A stretch of 64,000 nucleotides of DNA from CAVRTM01 sp963724015 (lineage in GTDB: Bacteria; Actinomycetota; Actinomycetes; Actinomycetales; Dermatophilaceae): NCBI GenBank assembly GCA_963724015.1, contig CAVRTM010000008.1, positions 35,856-99,855 of the forward strand. Reading direction: 5' to 3'. The position numbers and the translations under genes were made by a program. This document shows positions 25,723 through 35,002 of the stretch, piece by piece. Position 1 is the stretch's first letter. Each line of letters starts with the position of its first letter. The notes under the pieces are model-generated. The model did no database searches. It was not told the DNA's origin and was given only the letters and a program-made list of their open reading frames with translations.

Positions 25723-27111
25723 TCAGGAGTCGAAACCCAGCCCCGCCCGGTCGAGGGCCCGCAGCCAGAGGTTGCGCCGGCCCTCGTTGCGGTCGGCCTG
25801 CTGCAGTGACCAGCGGGTGGCCTGGATGCCCGCGAAGGCCAGCGGTTCGGGCGGGAAGGGCAGCGGCCTGCGCCGTACGCTCTCCAGCTCGGTGCGCTCG
25901 GTGCGCGCTCCGGACAGCAGGTCCAGCATCACGTCGGCGCCGAACCGGCTCGCCCCCACGCCCAGGCCGGTGTAGCCGAGCGCGTAGGCCGCGCGGCCGG
26001 AGAAGGCCGTGCCGTAGAAGGCGAAGAAGCGCGTGCAGGTGTCGATCGCGCCGCCCCACCGGTGGGTGAAGCGCAGCCCCTCCAGCTGCGGAAAGGTCTC
26101 GAAGAAGTGCCCGGCCAGGGTGTGGAACGTCGCCGGCCGCTGGTCGTAGCCGGGGCGGACCGTGCGGCCGAAGTGGTAGATCGCGTCGTACCCGCCCCAC
26201 AGGATGCGGTTGTCGGCGGTGAGCCGGTAGTAGTGGAACTGGTTCGCGGTGTCGCCGACGCCCTGTCGGTGTGCCCAGCCGATCGCGCCGAGCTGGGCCG
26301 TGGACAGCGGCTCCGTCATCAGGACGTAGTCGTAGACCGGGACCGTGTGCAGCCGCAGCCGGCGCAGCAGCGTGGGAAAGGCGTTGGTGCCCAAGGCGAC
26401 CCGGTCGGCGTGCACGGTGGGCCCGTTGGCGGTGCGCAGCGCCAGGCCGTTTCCGGAGCGTGTGACACCGACCACCGGCGTGTGCTCGAGGACGCGTACG
26501 CCGGCCGCCTCCGCCGCCGCGGCCAGCCCCCAGGCCAGTGCGGCAGGGTCCACGAGCGCCGTGCCGAGCCGGTCCCACACCCCCGCCTTGTACGTCGGAG
26601 AGCGCAGCTCGGCGCGGACGGCGTCCTCGTCCAGGAACTCACCGCCGCCGCCCGCGGCGAGCTCGCGCAGCGCATCGACCTGGTGGTCCTCGGTCGCGAC
26701 GTCCAGGCTGCCGGTGCGGCGGAAGTCGCACGCAATGCCGTAACGCGCCACCGTCGACTCGATCGCGTCGAGGTTCTCCAGGCCCATCCGCTCCAGCGTC
26801 GGGTACTCGTGGGGGAAGCGCTCCCGGCCGTTGGCCTCGCCGTGGGTGAGGCTCGCCGCGCAGAAGCCGCCGTTGCGCCCGCTCGCGGCCCAACCGATGC
26901 GTTCGCCCTCCAGCAGCACGACGTCGCGTCCGGGGTCGCGCTCCTTGGCCAGCAGTGCGGTCCACAGGCCCGTGAAGCCGCCACCGACGACGGCCAGGTC
27001 GGTGCGGGTTGATGCCTGCAGCGTCTGCCGCGACGCCGGCCGGTCCGGGGTGTCCAGCCAGTAGACGCGCGGCTCGGCGTCCGCCAGCGCCGTCACCGTG
27101 TCGATCCTCAT
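25723..27111 (-). CDS. FAD-dependent oxidoreductase of the DAO family (PuuB-like)
   Basis: 462 residues, intact. The dinucleotide-binding motif VVGGGFTGLWTALLAKE is at about 30. Next come GERIGWAASGRNGGFCAAS (FAD-contacting loop of gamma-glutamylputrescine oxidase and related amine oxidases), a mid substrate domain, and the late GYDAIYHF and YALGYTGLGVGASRFGAD. Likely an amine or amino-acid oxidase using O2. ATG 27111 has GAGGAGC about 8 bases upstream. A hairpin (27154-27194) separates it from the gene upstream. No other polyamine gene is present, so the substrate is open. Confidence 0.85.
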   Translation of the reverse strand: MRIDTVTALADAEPRVYWLDTPDRPASRQTLQASTRTDLAVVGGGFTGLWTALLAKERDPGRDVVLLEGERIGWAASGRNGGFCAASLTHGEANGRERFPHEYPTLERMGLENLDAIESTVARYGIACDFRRTGSLDVATEDHQVDALRELAAGGGGEFLDEDAVRAELRSPTYKAGVWDRLGTALVDPAALAWGLAAAAEAAGVRVLEHTPVVGVTRSGNGLALRTANGPTVHADRVALGTNAFPTLLRRLRLHTVPVYDYVLMTEPLSTAQLGAIGWAHRQGVGDTANQFHYYRLTADNRILWGGYDAIYHFGRTVRPGYDQRPATFHTLAGHFFETFPQLEGLRFTHRWGGAIDTCTRFFAFYGTAFSGRAAYALGYTGLGVGASRFGADVMLDLLSGARTERTELESVRRRPLPFPPEPLAFAGIQATRWSLQQADRNEGRRNLWLRALDRAGLGFDS

Positions 27112-27153
27112 GCTCTGCTCCTCGCCGGTCCGGGGCGCACCTGCGGGTTGACG

Positions 27154-27194
27154 TGGCACGGTGCCCGCGCGGCCGCGCTGCGGGCATCGTGCCA
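27154..27194 (-). terminator. hairpin terminator between the FUSC and DAO genes
   Basis: Arms TGGCACGGTGCCCGC (27154-27168) and 27180-27194 pair at 14 of 15 positions, with an 11-base loop. It lies downstream of the FUSC fragment and upstream of the oxidase start. Confidence 0.6.
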
Positions 27195-27276
27195 TGCCGG
27201 CCAGCCGTCCGGGCCCAGGCCGCACACCTGTGCCGGGGTCGAGGATCGGGCCGGCGCCGTCCGCGGCGTCGTGTGG

Positions 27277-27765
27277 CTAGCCGGCGGAAGGTGCTGGCGG
27301 TGCCGCCCGGGCGGAGGCGTGCTTCTGGAGCAGGTTCGTGAGAAGCGTGGCGGCAACGCCGATTCCCACGCCGACGAAGGTGTAGAGGATTCGTTGTTCG
27401 TCTGCCGCGAGGCTGGAGGGGTGGGGAAGATCGGTCGCGATCAGCACCGTCGCGGCGGCGGCGGCGGTGTACAGGGCGTAGTTCACGTTGCGGATGGAGT
27501 TCGCGACCGCCGAGAGGACAACGAGGACCATCTCCAGAGCGAGCCTGCCGTCGATGGTCAGCAGCAGCAGCCAGGCCACCGCGGCGCCCAGGATGGCTCC
27601 GGCCACGCGCTGCTCGGCCGCCAGCAGGGACGGCTCGACGCTCGCCTTGCTGGCGATGATCGTGGCGACGGGCAGCCAGGAGGCGTTCGGCAGGTGCAGG
27701 CCGAAGGCGATCGCGACGGAGCCGGAAACGGCGAGCGCCCGTCGCACCAGGACGAACAGGACCAC
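27277..27765 (-). CDS. FUSC-type membrane protein fragment (5' part missing)
   Basis: 162 residues with four to five membrane helices. RRALAVSGSVAIAFGLHLPN with ASWLPVATIIASKASVE and QRVAGAILGAAVAWLLL match the C-terminal FUSC_2 module of aromatic-acid or fusaric-acid exporters. Coding-like sequence in another frame (LDDAGLVDAHRRSPGADLLS) extends upstream to about 27930, so a shift near 27770 is likely. Even then the N-terminal membrane half of a full FUSC protein (usually over 330 residues) is absent, because the NDH-2 gene ends at 28016. Probably a remnant or a stand-alone half-size protein. Confidence 0.6.
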   Translation of the reverse strand: MVLFVLVRRALAVSGSVAIAFGLHLPNASWLPVATIIASKASVEPSLLAAEQRVAGAILGAAVAWLLLLTIDGRLALEMVLVVLSAVANSIRNVNYALYTAAAAATVLIATDLPHPSSLAADEQRILYTFVGVGIGVAATLLTNLLQKHASARAAPPAPSAG

Positions 27766-28015
27766 GTCGCAGGTCGCGTTCCGCCGCGCCCCTCGGGGCC
27801 GTCGTCGGTGGCCAGCGCGGAGAGCAGGTCGGCGCCGGGGGACCGGCGGTGGGCGTCGACGAGCCCGGCGTCGTCAAGAAGGGGGTAAGGGGCAGCAACC
27901 CGGGTGACGCACTCGCGCCACTGTCGTCCCCGGACAGGGCGTCGCCCTGCAAGCCGCCTGGGTCCGAGCCTTGGAGCCAGGGGGCGCTATGCGCCATCAC
28001 CCCCGGCGGAGGAGG

Positions 28016-29339
28016 TCATCGTCGTCCCGTCTGGAAGACGTCCTCGCGGGTCTCGATCTCCTGTGTCGTGAAGGCCCGCTCCCGGCGGGCGTCGCGGCTG
28101 AAGGCGACGAACCAGGTGAGCACGGCGGCGACCCGGTTGCGGTAGCCGGTGAGGAAGGCGATGTGGATGAACAGCCACGTCAGCCAGGCGAGGCGAGCCG
28201 GCCAGGTGCACCGGGCCGGCCGAGACCACGGCCCGGCCTCGCGCGATGTAGGCGGCCGAGCCCAGGTCGACGGTACCGGAACGGCCGGTGCGGCTCGCGC
28301 CCCGACAACCGCCGCCGGATCCGGCGACCGGCGTAGAGCCCGGACTGCATCGCGACCTCGGCGAGGCCCGGCAGGTGGCCGTGGCACATCACGTCGCCGA
28401 CGACGAAGATCTCCGGGTGACCGGCAATGGTGAGGTCGGGGCCGACCTTGATCCGCCCGGCCCGGTCGCGCGCGGCGCCGGTCGCCCTCGCCAGGGCCGC
28501 CGGACAGGGCCGGCGCCTCCACGCCGGCGGCCCACAGCACCGTCCCGGCGTCGTAGCGCGTCGCGCGCCCGCAGCGTCGGTCGCACGGTCAGCCCGCCCG
28601 CGTCCACCGCGGTGACGACGCGACCTCATGTGCAGCTCGACACCGAGCTTCTCCAGGGTCTGCGCCGCCTTGGCGGCCAGCTTGGGCCCGAACGCGGCCA
28701 GGGGCGCGTCCCCGCCGTCGAAGAGGAGCACGCGGGCGTCCTCGGGCTCGATGCGGCGGAACTCGGCGCGGAGGGTCCGGGTGGCCAGCTCGCGGATCTG
28801 GCCGGCCAGCTCGACGCCGGTCGGCCCGCCCCCCACGAGGGCGAAGGTCAGCCACCGGCGTCGTTCGGCGTCGTCGGTGGCGCTCTCGGCCATCTCGAAG
28901 GCCCCGAACACCTTCTGGCGGATCGCCAGCGCGTCGGCGAGCGTCTTCATGCCGGGCGCCCACCGGGCGAACTCGTCATGCCCGAAGTAGGACTGCCGGA
29001 CGCCGGCGGCCACGACGAGGTCGTCGTAGGGCAGCCGAAGCCGCTCGCCGGCGGGGCGGTCCGCGACGACGCGGCGCCCGGCGACGTCGAAGTCGACGAC
29101 CTCGGCCAGCACGCAGTCGACGTTGCGGTGCCGCTTGAAGCACGTCGCGCAGCGGCACCGCGATCTGACCCTCGGACAGGACCCCGGTGGCCACCTGGTA
29201 GAGCAGCGGCTGGAACAGGTGGTGGCTGGCGTCCGGTCGACGAGGGTGACCTCGACGGGGCCCGGCGCAGCGCCCGGGCCGCGAACAGCCCGGCGAAGCC
29301 CCCTCCGACGATCACGACCGCGGTCTCGTACGGTGTCAT
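28016..29339 (-). CDS. ndh: type II NADH dehydrogenase (NDH-2); at least five frameshifts
   Basis: A single-subunit, non-proton-pumping NADH:quinone oxidoreductase. In order: FAD motif VVIVGGGFAGLFAARALRRA, LLYQVATGVLSEGQIAVPLR (typical of NDH-2), YDDLVVAAGVRQSYFGHDE, the NADH-binding LVGGGPTGVELAGQI, the second FAD contact IFVVGDVMCHGHLPGLAEVA, and a C-terminal amphipathic/membrane helix WLTWLFIHIAFLTGYRNR that anchors the protein. These pieces fall in several frames, with breaks near 29250, 29145, 28620, 28505 and 28200-28250. It sits in a redox block close to bd oxidase and would supply quinol to it. Confidence 0.88.
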
Positions 29340-29361
29340 GGCGTGTGCCTCCGGAGCCCGG

Positions 29362-30731
29362 TCAGGCGACCGGGTCGTGCCAGGGGTCGCCGTCGGGCAG
29401 CAGCGCTCGGCCTCCTTCGGCCCCCAGCTGCCTCGCGGGTAGGGGTGCACCGGAGTCGCGTCGCCGAGGATCGGGTCGACCACCCGCCAGGCCGCCTCGA
29501 CGGTGTCCTGCCGGGCGAACAGCAGCCGCTGGCCGCTCAGCGCCGCGCCGATCAACCGGTCGTAGGGCCGCATGTCCGGCGCCGGTGCTGGCGAACGCCA
29601 GCTCCTGCACCTGCGGGACGGACCCGGCTCCGGGCCGCTTGCCCGGCCAGGGTCAGCCCCATCTCGCTGTCCGGCCAGATCCGGAAGCGCAGCTGTTGCC
29701 GGCCGCGCCTCGCCCAGGCCCGAACGACCTGCCGAAGGGCGCCGGAACCGGAACAGGACCTCGGTGGCGGTGACCGGCATGGTCTTGCCGGCCCGGATCA
29801 GCAGCGGCACGCCCGCCCACCGCCACGAGTCCAGCGCCAGCCGGACCGCGACGTAGCTCTCGGTGGTCGAGTCCGGCGCCACGCCGGCGCACGTCGAGGT
29901 AGCCCTCGTACTGGCCGCGCACGATGTACCGGCGTCCAGCGGGCGCAGCGCGCGATGACCCGTCTTGGCTTCCAGCCACGAGTCGGCGCCCTAGCCGTCC
30001 GGAGGATCGGCCAGCACGCTGGCCAGCACCTGGAGCATGTGGTTCTGGACGACGTCCCGGATCGCGCCGGTGTTGTCGTAGAAGCTGCCCCGGTCGGAGA
30101 CGTCGAACGCCTCCGCCATCGTGATCTGCACGCTCTCGACGTGGTCGCGGTTGAGCAGCGGCTCGAAGATCGAGTTCGCGAACCGCGCGAACAGCACGTT
30201 CTCGAGCGGGTCGAGCCCGAGCCAGTGGTCGACCCGGTAGATCGCGTCCTCGGGAAAAACCTGGTGCATCGTGTCGTTCAGCGCTCTGGGCGCTCGCCAG
30301 GTCGGTGCCGAACGGCTTCTCCACCATGACCCGTGCGCCCTCGGCCCGGCCCGCGGTCGAGATGCCCTGCGCGATCCGGCCGAACAGGAAGGGGGGACCT
30401 CGAGGTAGAACAGCGCCCGCCCGCCGTCGCCCATCTCCGTCGACATCGCGGCGTAGGTCGCGGCGTCGTCCGAGGTCGCCGTCGACGTAGCGCAGCAGCC
30501 CGAGCAGCTTGGCCGCCGGACGGGAGTCGGGTCCATCCCGTTGTTCCGCAGCGACGCCGTGGCGTAGTCCCGGAACTGGTCCAGCCCCCAGCCGCTCTTG
30601 GCGACGCCGACGACGGGGACGTCGAGGACCCCCCGGTCGACCAGGCCCACCAGGGCCGGGAAGGTCTCCAGCTTGGCCAGGTCACCGGTCGCCCCGAAGA
30701 TGACCAACGCGTCCACGCGTTCGGTTGCCAT
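29362..30731 (-). CDS. zwf: glucose-6-phosphate 1-dehydrogenase; multiple frameshifts
   Basis: Oxidises glucose 6-phosphate to 6-phosphogluconolactone with NAD(P)+. N-terminal cofactor motif VIFGATGDLAKLETFPAL, then ARVMVEKPFGTDL, the catalytic His region IYRVDHWLGLDPLENVLFAR (usual RIDHYLGKE, so the Lys is replaced by Leu-Asp), and FDVSDRGSFYDNTGAIRDVV with QNHMLQVLA. The C-terminal half (VRLALDSWRWAGVPLLIRAG, EAAWRVVDPIL) is broken by shifts near 30500, 30380, 30290, 29990, 29890, 29730 and 29590. About 455 residues after correction, slightly short. It follows GMC oxidoreductase and precedes NDH-2 on the same strand. Confidence 0.87.
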
Positions 30732-30782
30732 GCCGGTCCTCCGGTCCTTCGGTGGGATGCTGGTCTTCGGTGGGGTGCTGGC

Positions 30783-32359
30783 TCAGCCGAGCCGCTCGGC
30801 GATGTGGTCACCGACGCGCATCGCGTTGGCGATGGCGGTCAGCGACGGGTTCACGGCGCCGATGCTGGGGAAGAAGCTGGTGTCGACGACGTAGAGGTTG
30901 TCCACGTCGTGGGCCCGGCAGTTGACGTCCAGCGCCGAGCTGTTCGGGTCGGTGCCGAACCGGACCGTGCCCGCCTGGTGTGCGGTCGCCCCGATCGGCA
31001 TGCCCTTGTGCAGGTAGATGCTGTGGTGAGCAGGTGCTCTCGTGCATGCCCAGGTCGCCGAGCATGCTTTCCAGCTTGTGGATCAGCCGCTTCACGCCCT
31101 CGATGTTGTTCTTCTGGTCCAGGGCCAGGTGGATCCGGCCGTCGGCTCCGAGGGTGACCCGGTTCTCCGGCTGCGGCAGGTCCTCGCCGCACAGCCAGAA
31201 GTCGACCGCGTGCCGGGCGACCACCTCGAAAGGCATCTCGGGGGACACCTTGCCGGCCCATCGCGGCGCGCCGCTGCGGATCTGCTCCGTGTCGGACTTG
31301 CCGAGCATCTGGATGCCACCCAGCGGGTAGTCCCAGTCGTCCGCCCCGAGTACCAGTCGTTGAGGGCGAGGGTCTTCTGGAACTGCGTCGGGTTCGGCTC
31401 CTCCGAGACGGCCATGAGCGCCAGGTTGTTGTGCCGCATGTAGTTCCGGCCCACGACACCGGAGCTGTTGGCGAGCCCGTGCGGATGGGCGTCGCTGGTC
31501 GAGCGCAGCAGCAGCACAGCGGAGTTCACCGCGCCGCACGAAACGACGACGATGTCGGCGGTGAAGGTGGCCTGTGTTTCGCCCTCGAGCACGGTGCCCA
31601 CGCCGGTGACCGTGTGGCCACCCGGGTCCGTCTCCAGGCGCAGGACCTGGGCGTTGGTCACCAGCTCGACGTTCGGGTGCTCCAGTGCCGGGTCCACGCA
31701 GATGACCTGCGCGTCCGACTTGGCGTCGAGCAGGCACGGGAAGCCGTCGACCCGGTCACAGCGGATGCACCTGCTGTGGCGCGCCGCCCGGCCGGCGTCG
31801 GTCTGGACGAGGTCGACCCCGATCGGGAGGTGGAACGGGTGCAGGCCCTGCTTCTCCAGGTCCTCGCTGAGCTGCTGGATCCGCGGCTCGTGCTCGACCG
31901 GCGGAACGGGTACGGCGCGCTGCTCAGTCCCTCGGTGGGGTCCTCCCCGTGGCGCCCGTGAACGCGGTAGAGCTGCTCGGCCTGGGTGTAGTACGGCTCC
32001 AGGTCGGCGTAGCTGATCGGCCACGCCGGCGACAGGCCACCGTGGTGACGGATCTCGCCGAAGTCCTCCGGCCGCAGGCGGAACAGCGCCGCGCCGTAGA
32101 ACTTGGTGTTGCCCCCCACGTAGTAGTTGACCTCGGGCGGGAACTCGTTGCCGTGCCCGTCGTACCAGTACTCCGGCGCGCGGTACTTGCCGCGGACGAA
32201 CACAGCGCTGGAGTCCCAGTTGTCGCGCTCGCGCGGCAGGTAGTCCCCGCGCTCGAGCATCAGGATCCGCTTGCCCGTGGGGGCGAGCCGGTGCGCCAGC
32301 GTCCCTCCGCCCGCGCCGGTGCCGATCACGATGGCGTCGTAGTGCTGAGTCTCGTCCAT
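30783..32359 (-). CDS. GMC family oxidoreductase; three frameshifts
   Basis: An FAD-dependent alcohol or sugar oxidoreductase of about 525 residues. The N-terminal FAD motif is AIVIGTGAGGGTLAHRLAPT, then YYVGGNTKFYGAALFRLRPE, SRCIRCDRVDGFPC (a Cys cluster typical of bacterial GMC proteins), and VVVSCGAVNSAVLLLRSTSD. The C-terminal catalytic pair lies in HQAGTVRFG and GAVNPSLTAIANAM (His and Asn). Breaks near 31905, 31355 and 31030. ATG 32359. Divergent from cydA across a 125-bp region that carries a palindrome. It could oxidise sugars or steroid-like alcohols; no clear choice. Confidence 0.88.
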
Positions 32360-32390
32360 CCCACGACGCTTGTGGCACAGGCGTGGCCGC

Positions 32391-32413
32391 GCATCATCCG
32401 CAGCGGGTGATGC
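32391..32413. promoter_or_regulatory. 23-bp near-perfect palindrome between GMC gene and cydA
   Basis: Left arm GCATCATCCGC (32391-32401), centre A, right arm 32403-32413. 10 of 11 positions are complementary. It sits about midway in the divergent spacer, 30 bases before the GMC start and 72 before cydA. This position suits an operator for a dimeric repressor controlling both units. It does not match the Rex or Fnr consensus. Confidence 0.45.
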
Positions 32414-32484
32414 CCGGGGCCGGTGCCGGGAAGAGCCTGCAGGTGTCCCCTCGGAACCGGCCCCGCCAACCCAGGGAGCAGCGC

Positions 32485-33873
32485 ATGAGCCAGCTCGACC
32501 TCGCTCGGCTGCAGTTCGCCATGACCTCGATCTACCACTTCCTCTTCGTCCCGGTGACCATCGGCCTGGGCATCCTCACCGCGCTGCTGCAGACCTTCTG
32601 GTACCGCACCGGGCGCGAGGACTACCTGCGGCTGACCCGGTTCTTCGGGACGCTGCTGGTCATCGACGTCGCGGTCGGTGTCGTCACCGGCCTGGTGCAG
32701 GAGTTCCAGTTCGGCATGGACTGGTCGACGTACTCGCGCACGGTCGGTGACGTGTTCGGGGCCCCGCTGGCGATGGAGGGGCTCGCCGCGTTCTTCCTCG
32801 AGTCCACCTTCCTCGGCCTGTGGTTGTTCGGGTGGGAGATCCTGTCGCGGCGGGTGCACCTCGCCACCATCTGGGCCGTCGCACTCGGTGGGGTGCTCTC
32901 CGCGGCGTTCATCATGGCCGCCAACTCGTGGATGCAGCACCCGGTCGGCTACACCACCGACCCGGCGACCGGCCGGCCGCAGCTGGACAACATCTGGGCC
33001 GTCATGACGAACCCGGTGTTCCTGCGCGGGTACGTGCACGTGCTGCTCGCCTCGCTGACCACCGCGTCGGCGGTCATGCTCGCCGTGGCCGCCTGGCAGC
33101 TGCGCCGCGGCGCGGCACCGGACGTCTTCCGCCCCGCGGCGCGGCTCGCCCTGGCGGTGCTCGTCCCCGCGGCGTTCCTCGGCATGGTCGTCGGCAGCGA
33201 GCTGGGCGTGACCGAGGCGACGTACCAGCCGATGAAGATCGCCGCCTCCGAGGCGCAGTGGACGACGTGCCAGCCGTGCTCGTTCTCGCTCTTCCAGGTC
33301 GGCGGCGGCAACGAGGACCACACGCCCGACAAGATCATCCAGATCCCGCACCTGCTGTCGCTGCTCGCGACCAACTCCTGGAACGGACAGGTCCTGGGCC
33401 TCAACAACGTGCAGGCGCAGTACACCAAGAGTACGGCCGGGAAGTACGTGCCCAACGTCTTCATCCAGTACTGGTCGATGCGGGTGATGGCCTACACGGC
33501 AGGGGTGCTGTTCCTCGTTCGCGCTGTGGGGGCTGTGGCTGCTGCCGCAAGCCGCTCGGCACGTCGACCTGGTTCCTGCGCGTCGCCGTCTGGGCGGCGG
33601 TCCTCCCGTTCGTGATGAACACCGCGGGATGGCTGCTCACCGAGAACGGGCGTCAGCCCTGGATCGTCCAAGGCATCCAGCTGACCAGGAACGGCGTGTC
33701 GCCCTCGGTCAGCACCGCCGAGGTCGCCTTCAGCATCGTCGTGTTCTTCCTGCTGTACGCGGTCCTCGGGGTGGTCGCCTCCGTCCTGATGGCGAAGTAC
33801 GCGCGTCGTGAGCTGGCGCGGCCCCGTCGCCGAGGCGACCGTGCCGGTGGTCGTCCCCGCCATGACCTACTGA
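32485..33873 (+). CDS. cydA: cytochrome bd ubiquinol oxidase subunit I; two frameshifts
   Basis: The haem-bearing subunit of the high-affinity O2 reductase in the plasma membrane. Family features: LQFAMTSIYHFLFVPVTIGL (haem b595 His), EFQFGMDWSTYSRTVGDVFG with EGLAAFFLESTFLGLWLFGW (conserved Glu pair), an Ala-Ala-Asn-Ser-Trp-Met-Gln-His segment, and GRQPWIVQGIQLTRNGVSPS near the end. The Q-loop is short. ATG 32485 with AGGGAG about 8 bases upstream. Shifts near 33520 and 33820 are needed. It then ends VPVVVPAMTY, 9 bases before cydB. Confidence 0.94.
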
Positions 33874-33882
33874 GGAGCTGAC

Positions 33883-34977
33883 ATGACACTGCAGTCGTTC
33901 TGGTTCATGGTCGTCGCGCTGCTCTGGACCGGCTTCTTCGTGCTCGAGGGCTTCGACCTCGGTGTGGGGCTGCTGCACGGCGTCCTCGGCCGGACCGAGT
34001 CGGCGCCGGGCGGCGATCAACACGATCGGTCCGCTCTGGGACGGCAACGAGGTGTGGCTGATCGTCGCCGGCGCCGGCCATGTTCGCGGCCTTCCCCGGC
34101 GTGGTACGCGACGATGTTCTCCGGCTTCTACCTCGCCGGTCGTCCTGCTGCTGGCCGCGCTGATCGTGCGCGGCGTCTCGTTCGAGTTCCGCGGCAAGCG
34201 GGACTCGCCGCGCTGGCGGCGCACCTGGGACGCGGCGCTGACCACCGGCAGCCTCCTCGTCCCGGTGCTGATCGGCATCGTGCTGGGTGACCTGCTGGCC
34301 GGCGTGCCGATCGACAGCAGCAGGGAGTTCACCGGCGGTCCGCGGACCTGCTCACCCCTACGCGCTCTTCCTCGGTCTGGCCCTGCTGCTCCTGTGCACT
34401 GCACGGCGCGACTTCCTGGCGCTGAAGACGACCGACGACCTCGAGCGCCGCCCGGTATGGCCCGCCACGCCGCACCGGTCGCGGCGCTGGTGGTCCTGGT
34501 CTCGTGACTGGACCACAGCATCGCCGGGGAGATGTGACCCAACCTGTTCCAGTCGTGGCTGCCCTCAGCGGTCCTCGCGGCGTGGTGCTCCGCGGGACCA
34601 GGCGAGGGGCTGGGCGTTCGCGGCCGCGTACGGTGGCGATGGCCGCGACGGTCCTGGTCTCTTCGCGGACCTGTACCCCCGACTGATGGTGTCGAGCACC
34701 AAGCCGCATACGACCTCACGGTGCAGGGACGGCCTCCGGGTCGTACGCGCTGCGGGTGATGACGGTCGTGGCGGTGGTCCTGTTCCCGATGGTGTTGGTG
34801 TACCAGGGCTGGACCTACTACGTGTTCCGCCCGCGGGTCCGCACCGACAGCTTCTCCCCGACGGCTCCGACCGCCCCGACGGCCCCGACGACCCCGACGG
34901 CCGCCACGGCCCCGCCTGTCCGGCCGGCTCGCGCCCGGCCGGACAGGCTCCGCGCGGGGCATCGTCCGGCGCGATGA
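33883..34977 (+). CDS. cydB: cytochrome bd ubiquinol oxidase subunit II; many frameshifts
   Basis: The second subunit of bd oxidase. Recognisable pieces in order: MTLQSFWFMVVALLWTGFFV and LEGFDLGVGLLHGVLGRTE, then INTIGPLWDGNEVWLIVAGA, MFSGFYLA, VRGVSFEFRGKRDSPRWRR, ALTTGSLLVPVLIGIVLGDL and, at the end, MVLVYQGWTYYVFRPRVRTD. At least seven frame changes occur between 34005 and 34750. The protein ends in a low-complexity Pro/Thr/Ala tail (TAPTAPTAPTTPTAATAPP) not usual for CydB, and the coding frame there runs through a perfect hairpin (34914-34948). ATG 33883 with GGAG in the cydA-cydB gap. Confidence 0.88.
34914..34948 (+). terminator. 14-bp perfect stem, 7-base loop, at the end of cydB
   Basis: Left arm GCCTGTCCGGCCGG (34914-34927) pairs perfectly with 34935-34948. 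It lies inside the last codons of the open cydB frame and 55 bases before cydD. It could attenuate read-through from cydAB into cydDC or protect the cydAB 3' end. Confidence 0.55.
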
Positions 34978-35002
34978 CCCGTCCGCGCCGCGCGGGCCGG
35001 CC

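Noticed and set aside
28016..30731. NDH-2 and zwf as true pseudogenes
   Set aside because: All catalytic motifs are preserved across the shifts, and essential genes elsewhere in the window show the same kind of indel, so sequencing error is the simpler explanation.
32360..32400. Rex box upstream of cydA
   Set aside because: TGTGGCACA is present but lacks the spacing and extended arms of the Rex consensus.
34850..34915. Thr/Pro repeat tail of CydB as a functional domain
   Set aside because: Probably low-complexity linker or frameshifted sequence. No homologous domain is known to me.
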